The notes under the pieces were generated by a model. It was not told the origin of the DNA and ran no database searches. It saw nothing but the letters and a program-made list of their open reading frames with translations. This document shows positions 60,900-64,000 of a DNA stretch of 64,000 bases, piece after piece. The stretch lies in contig CM061106.1 of NCBI GenBank assembly GCA_030770545.1, positions 4,986,001 to 5,050,000 on the forward strand, written 5' to 3'. The stretch comes from Macropodus opercularis. Taxonomy: Eukaryota; Chordata; Actinopteri; Anabantiformes; Osphronemidae. The position numbers and the translations under genes are program-made. Position 1 is the stretch's first letter, and each line of letters opens with the position of its first letter.

Positions 60900-61207
60900 G
60901 TTGTATTGAGTCCATTATTCAACGTGAACGACTGGTCAGAAGGAGTTTTCTTCGCTCGAGGTTGTGCAGTATGTTGGGACACGGAGTCTCTGTTTGCGGA
61001 AGTAGCTGTTGTTCAGTAGCAGTAGCTGCACCAGTTAGCTACAAAGCTCGTAGGTCGCTCCGACTCAAACCCACGGGTCGTTTTATTTAGTAGAGATGTG
61101 CTTTGTAGCGGATGCTCTTGTTCCGTGTTGTAGTGTGTTGTGGACTATTCAGTAGTGTTAGTTCTTAGTGTTGTTTAAGAGCAGACACTACTGTTGTCTT
61201 TGTTCCT

Positions 61208-61596
61208 GGTGTTCTGTATTAACGAGTGACCACGTTAACTGGTGACCGACTTCCGAATGGTTGCTCGTAGTTACGGCAGATGTTTGAAGGCGGAACAGAG
61301 GCTGTTAGTCCTATTCACTGCGTTTCATTGGCTTTATGCCATCGAAACAAACTGCTGTTATCAATCTTTGGAGTTTTACCAGAAATAATTTGACGCAGTC
61401 TGAAAGTCGCTCGTATCACGGAAGTGGTTTGAACAAAAACCGTTTTTTTAGATGGCGTATACACAATAAAACACCTGACAAGGCAGTAACTAGGACTAAC
61501 AGGCTCTGTTCCGCCTTCAAACAACTGCCGTAACTACGAGCAACCATTCGGAAGTCGGTCACCAGTTAACGTGGTCACTCGTTAATACGGAACACC
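61208..61596. mobile_element. Foldback element, copy 2
   Basis: Inverted arms 61208-61315 and 61489-61596. Same structure as 28101-28489, carried along by the segmental duplication. Confidence 0.8.
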
Positions 61597-62413
61597 GGTA
61601 ACTTCCAGCTCACATCGTATTGTAGTTGCTGGTTCAAAGCTAGAGGCCAGAGATCAGGTGTCCAGGTGTGATTCATGGTCCAGTCAATAGAACTAAGACA
61701 TTTATTTGATGTTGACCAACTGAGCGTCTGAGAGACAGATGTGTCTTTAGTGTTGCATTCACTGTCACTACGTTAAATCTGTTCTCTGTATGTGAACAGT
61801 GGAGAAATAAAGGGGCCATAAACGGTAGAGCTGCCTGTGTCTGGTCTGTTATTCTACACCTGGACACATATATATATATATATAAAGTTACTACTCAGCT
61901 TGTTGAGTTTTTCAAAGCTAATATTTAGTTAATAATCTTGTTTTACCACCGTCCATCATAAAAAATCTGATTTCTACTATTCACTGTTAAACATATTGTG
62001 GAAAGTTGTGATTATGGTCCTGAATGTTTGTTGTGGTGTGAACTTGGCTTCTAACGCTTCTATGCATAGCAGTGTCATCATGTCAGTGTCAGCACAGAGC
62101 AGCGTTCTTCTTTGCTGGTAGCAGAGCAGTCGGTGTCAGTGCATGTGTGTGTGAGTGTGTCTTCATTGCTGTGTGTGTCAGTGTGGTTCCTTCCTTCTCC
62201 TGCTGCTCTGTTGACCCTGGATCCTCAGCTGGTCTCCGTTGAGTCGACCTGTTGTCTGGACAGTCCTGGCTCTTGTGACGTCTTTCAGAAGTGTCAGCAT
62301 TTATCTCTCAGTGAAATCTTCTTGTGCTCAGTCTCCAGGTTTCTCACACCAACAGTCTCTCTCTTCATTCTGCTCTATGACCTTGTCTCCTTTCTCTCTG
62401 TGTAGGACTTTCC

Positions 62414-62446
62414 TTTCTTCTTCTTCTTCTTCTTCTTCTTCTTCCT
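62414..62446. repeat. CTT microsatellite
   Basis: A TTC-rich run, roughly ten units here and fewer in the paralogous position near 29172-29195. Confidence 0.85.
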
Positions 62447-63180
62447 CTGTAGCTGTGACTGTGGTCGTGGAACAGGGTGATGTTGATTGGACATTTGAGT
62501 TGTGGGGGTTGATGGAGGTCTGGTGTTTAGCTAAGTGAGACTGTGGTGGAGGTTGTTGTTGTGGTTTCTTCTCTTGACGTTGTCTAATGGCTGTTTGGTT
62601 TTCAAAAGTTCTTTTGAGCTTTTCTAAAACACAGACCATATAAAGAATAACCAGGTTCTTCCGTTGGCTCTGGGTCTCAGGCTGTTCTGTTCCTTTTCCT
62701 GGGCTGAGACGCAGCCTTGCTGAAGGCCCATCTGGGGCCACGGGTCCTGAGAGCTGTCCTTAGATGCATGTTTTCCTCTTTCTTTCTTGTTTTGTTTCCC
62801 TTCCTACTGTCTAAGTTCTTTTCTAATTTTAATACTGACTCATACTATCCTTCAGGAAATATATGTATATATTTACCTTTACTGTTTCCCACGACACAGC
62901 ACTACGTGTACTTTATACAGTCACAGACGTCTCTGAGCGTTTGATGCCATATTATAGATGATGAACACTTTCTGCAGATGTATGAGAAGGAAAACGTTCA
63001 ACCCACCAGTTTCCATCTTTATGTTTTGGACTTTGCAGGATGCATCAGATGGAGACCAGAGACGATGCCTTTGATCTATTTTGAGATACAGCTACACTCA
63101 GAGCTTTCCTATGCAAGACAACTTTACTTTTGGTCTGTTCATCAGTTTCCCTTTAATTTCTCTCCACAGCAACCAGGACC

Positions 63181-63405
63181 ATGGAAGATCAGTACAAGTT
63201 GGAACTGAAAGTAGAGGATGTGGACATTTATCAACACCAGACCAAGAGCAATATGGAGAAGCTGGACCCAAGTTTTATCGAGCACGATGGATCCATTAGT
63301 GGAATTAAGGAGGAACAGCAGGACCAGAGTTTAACCGAGCAGGACTGGTTCAGTAGATTGAAGGAGCAGCAGGACAACGACCACGATGGAGCCACAGACC
63401 AACAG
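63181..63405 (+). CDS. Zinc-finger gene N-terminal coding exon, copy 2 (partial)
   Basis: 75 codons paralogous to 30036-30317: MEDQYKLELKVEDVDIYQHQ, then the acidic TEQ/IKEEQQ region with two repeats of about 19 residues instead of three, ending CAG|GTCGGT in phase 0. Acceptor CTCCACAG ends at 63169. The protein has several amino-acid differences from copy 1 in this short exon. No zinc-finger exon is present before the window ends, so this is either a gene continuing to the right or an orphaned exon. In between, 63505-63650 reads open without recognisable similarity. Confidence 0.55.
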
Positions 63406-63649
63406 GTCGGTGCTGATCAGTTCACCACTAAAAGCGGAACCAACGTGGCGGCTTTTCCCCGATGCTTTAGTGAAAATCCATCAAACGAGTGTGGCTGGAA
63501 AACAATGGTGTCCAATCTTTTTGCAGAAAGGGCCAGAGGTGAAAACGTGTGGGGGCGACAATTCACAATATTGTTTTACAAATGCTTTCACCTTTCGAAA
63601 ACGAAACAACAAATGGTACAGAGATTAAAATTGATGTGCAAGATGTCAC

Positions 63650-64000
63650 ACAGGTGAGGGTCACTTAGTCTTGTTGAACCGAAGTAGCTCAGCATGTTCT
63701 TAGTAAATGTTCAAATCTCTTGGAACCTGCCTTCATCCAGCTGGTGGTAAACGTTGACAAGAGCTGTTGGTGCCGACTGCGACACTCAGCGTCACACTGC
63801 AGCTCAGTGAGCTCCAGCTGCAGGTGGTCTGGAGCGAAGGCAGAGGAAAAAACCTGGTCTCCTTGTAAATTAGCTGCAAAATCCTGAAAGCGCTGTTGAA
63901 ACTCAGCCAGAGATGCGATGTCTGTGCACTGATATTAAGTTATTTCTGGCAGCGCTGAGAAATGTGTAATATTAGCTGCATTTTAACTTTGGAAAAGTTA
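63650..64000 (-). mobile_element. hAT transposase C-terminal relic, runs off the window
   Basis: Minus strand reads CTDIASLAEFQQRFQDFAAN, APDHLQLELTELQCDAE, then after a frameshift ALVNVYHQLDEGRFQEI and a stop, TKNMLSYFGST. This is the dimerisation region of GTF2IRD2/FAM200-like hAT transposases. Broken. Confidence 0.7.

Larger units (their letters stand above)
59095..63505 (+). repeat. Segmental duplication, copy 2
   Basis: Partner of 25360-30540. Indels listed there distinguish the copies. Similarity ends just after GTGTGGCTGGAAAA. Confidence 0.95.

Noticed and set aside
62328..62741. 137-codon minus-strand frame with a Glu run
   Set aside because: The Glu run is a CTT microsatellite read backwards, and the paralogous region near 29.1-29.5 kb does not keep the frame.

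Overview
The window looks like a repeat-rich, immune-gene-bearing segment of a teleost (ray-finned fish) nuclear genome. The reasons are the FISNA-NACHT-LRR-B30.2 receptor architecture typical of the large teleost NLRC3-like family, PYD, CARD and UPA inflammasome modules, C2H2 zinc-finger exons, intron-containing genes with GT/AG junctions, and a mixture of Tc1-like, hAT, L2-like and I-like LINE, Ty3/Gypsy and endogenous retroviral debris. No bacterial-type operons are present. Gene models below were read by eye from open frames and splice motifs and have no transcript support.

Layout. 1-2898 is a 22-bp minisatellite that runs off the left edge. It abuts a minus-strand, broken endogenous retroviral gag (2998-4919) with a probable leader/LTR behind it. 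A CpG-rich patch with a possible first exon lies near 7.1 kb. 7.9-10.25 kb holds an I-like LINE tail, a Gypsy integrase fragment and an apparently intact tRNA-Leu(UAA). 10.25-14.9 kb is mostly featureless apart from a possible minus-strand exon beside an ISRE match. 14.9-23.5 kb is an inflammasome-type locus: a two-exon PYD-CARD (ASC-like) gene and a UPA-CARD (NLRP1/CARD8-tail-like) gene, broken up by Tc1-like insertions and local duplications.

25.4-30.6 kb and 59.1-63.5 kb are two copies of one block of several kilobases in the same orientation. Each carries a hAT transposase relic, a CpG-containing promoter with a conserved CRE, a foldback element and the acidic N-terminal coding exon of a zinc-finger gene. 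In the first copy that exon can be joined in frame to a zinc-finger exon at 35.15-35.84 kb, across an intron loaded with an L2-like LINE. 36-47 kb is repeat country: several LTRs, a Gypsy LTR/primer-binding-site joined to late pol, a LINE tail, a common teleost repeat and a decayed inverted copy of the tRNA-Leu.

47-58 kb holds the NLRC3-like receptor gene, with FISNA and NACHT in one large exon, two 174-bp LRR exons and a B30.2 exon. Its reading frame is continuous across ten exons except for one TGA at the start of the B30.2 exon. One symmetric N-terminal exon is duplicated in tandem in frame, with an LTR-like sequence between the copies. The right edge (63.65-64 kb) enters a minus-strand hAT transposase relic.

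Working together (inference): the PYD-CARD protein would be an adaptor linking PYD or CARD sensors to caspase-1-type proteases, the UPA-CARD gene resembles the self-cleaving sensor tail, and the NLRC3-like gene is a member of the expanded cytosolic receptor family. The most notable structural features are phase-compatible exon cassettes being duplicated and recombined, and the zinc-finger block copied to both sides of the NLR.
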